From DATAQC01 sp051001215 (lineage in GTDB: Bacteria; Actinomycetota; Acidimicrobiia; Acidimicrobiales; AC-14): a DNA stretch of 21,530 nucleotides. The translations under genes and the position numbers were made by a program. Of this stretch, positions 21,274 through 21,530 are shown piece after piece (position 1 is the first letter of the stretch; the number at the start of each line of letters is the position of its first letter). Below the pieces are notes generated by a model. It was not told the origin of the DNA. It saw nothing but the letters and a program-made list of their open reading frames with translations, and did not search any database. Where the stretch lies: NCBI GenBank assembly GCA_051001215.1, contig JBPCNP010000025.1, positions 1 through 21,530 on the forward strand, read 5' to 3'.

Positions 21274-21530
21274 GCGTCGGGCGTAGGCGGCGAGGTGTGT
21301 GCCGCCCACGACGAGACCACCGGCAGCGAGTCAGGGGTAGTCGGCTCTGGTGCCTCCGGTTCCGGCACAGGCTCCGCCCCCGGGGCCCGAGCGGCCCCCT
21401 GAGCGGGGACCTGGGCCCGAGCGGCCCCCTGAGCGGGGACCTGGGCCCGAGCGGCCCCCTGAGCGGGGACCTGGGCCCGAGCGGCCCCCTGAGCGGGGAC
21501 CTGGGCCCGAGCGGCCCCCTGAGCGGGGAC
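21270..21530 (-). CDS. Pro/Ala-rich decapeptide-repeat protein, C-terminal part (runs off right edge)
   Basis: The minus strand is open from the window edge to a TAG at 21270-21272. It reads repeated VPAQGAARAQ units, then APGAEPVPEPEAPEPTTPDS, LPVVSSWAAHTSPPTPDA and stop. The composition moves from repeat to a normal Pro/Glu-rich tail with G/C third positions, as in real genes of this window. The stop shares CTAG (21270-21273) with the TPM-like gene's stop, so the two genes converge with interlocked stop codons. Because the 30-bp repeat is open in five of six frames, the strand is decided only by the unique tail. A competing plus-strand frame starting at a GTG near 21351 gives ERPPERGPGP repeats and cannot be excluded. 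No function can be assigned. Confidence 0.45.
   Translation of the reverse strand, partial: VPAQGAARAQVPAQGAARAQVPAQGAARAQVPAQGAARAQVPAQGAARAPGAEPVPEPEAPEPTTPDSLPVVSSWAAHTSPPTPDA
21391..21530. repeat. perfect 30-bp tandem repeat, at least 4.7 copies
   Basis: Units start at 21391, 21421, 21451 and 21481, with 20 bases of a fifth unit reaching the window end; 10 bases before 21391 are a diverged partial unit. All visible copies are identical. The unit length is a multiple of three and keeps five of six frames open. There are no spacers, so it is not a CRISPR array. Confidence 0.95.

Noticed and set aside
19852..21309. 485-codon open frame antisense to the TPM-like gene
   Set aside because: It is a mirror of the GC-rich, Gly-rich gene on the other strand; its product is a low-complexity Ala/Val/Thr and Arg/His mix without a domain.
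21391..21530. CRISPR-like array
   Set aside because: Repeats are directly adjacent with no spacers and no cas genes; it is a simple 30-bp tandem repeat.

Overview
This window is very GC-rich bacterial DNA, with strong G/C preference at third codon positions, frequent GTG/TTG starts and several apparently leaderless genes. The gene content (DUF6226, a SigX5-type ECF sigma factor with a SnoaL tail, GH15 trehalase/glucoamylase-like enzyme, TPM-like secreted protein with a Gly-rich tail, PepSY behind a two-component system) points to an actinomycetote, probably an uncultured environmental lineage. I cannot place it more precisely from the sequence alone.

Layout. (A) 1-3.5 kb: the N-terminal part of a ClC-type chloride channel runs off the left edge. 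It is followed by the frameshifted remnant of a parallel beta-helix protein, a MarR regulator and an intact GH15 glycosidase. (B) 3.5-5.8 kb, minus strand: a second MarR regulator with a palindromic operator over its start, a membrane SpoIIE/PP2C-type phosphatase, an overlapping small gene resembling a domain linked to phage prohead proteases (now frameshifted), and a DUF421 gene that has lost its middle. (C) 5.9-10.4 kb: a decayed accessory zone. It holds a permease relic with internal deletions, a tRNA-like 3' end beside a frameshifted tyrosine integrase (a likely attachment-site scar), a CPBP protease relic, an intact DUF6226 gene, a methyltransferase broken by two short tandem duplications, a lipoprotein relic and an FmdE-like gene with one frameshift. 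(D) 10.5-14.2 kb: a divergent TetR/membrane-protein pair over a palindrome, two VOC proteins, a DHFR-family gene with an internal deletion and a truncated methyltransferase. (E) 14.3-21.5 kb: well-preserved housekeeping-like DNA with a leaderless SigX5-type sigma factor, a response regulator-histidine kinase-PepSY operon, a strong convergent hairpin, a PEP-utilising swivel-domain protein and a TPM-like membrane protein. At the right edge, a perfect 30-bp tandem repeat is best read on the minus strand as a decapeptide-repeat protein whose stop codon interlocks with the TPM-like gene's stop.

How it fits together. The two-component operon and sigma factor form a regulatory block. The MarR2-phosphatase-small-gene group looks like a translationally coupled stress/signalling operon. 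The most striking general feature is decay: about a dozen relics lie between 0.5 and 14.2 kb, several keeping recognisable N- and C-termini while the middle is missing, others broken by short perfect tandem duplications. I did not find a convincing intact new defence or biosynthetic system. The best leads are the decay pattern, the integrase/tRNA scar, the palindromic operators over start codons and the repeat protein at the right edge.
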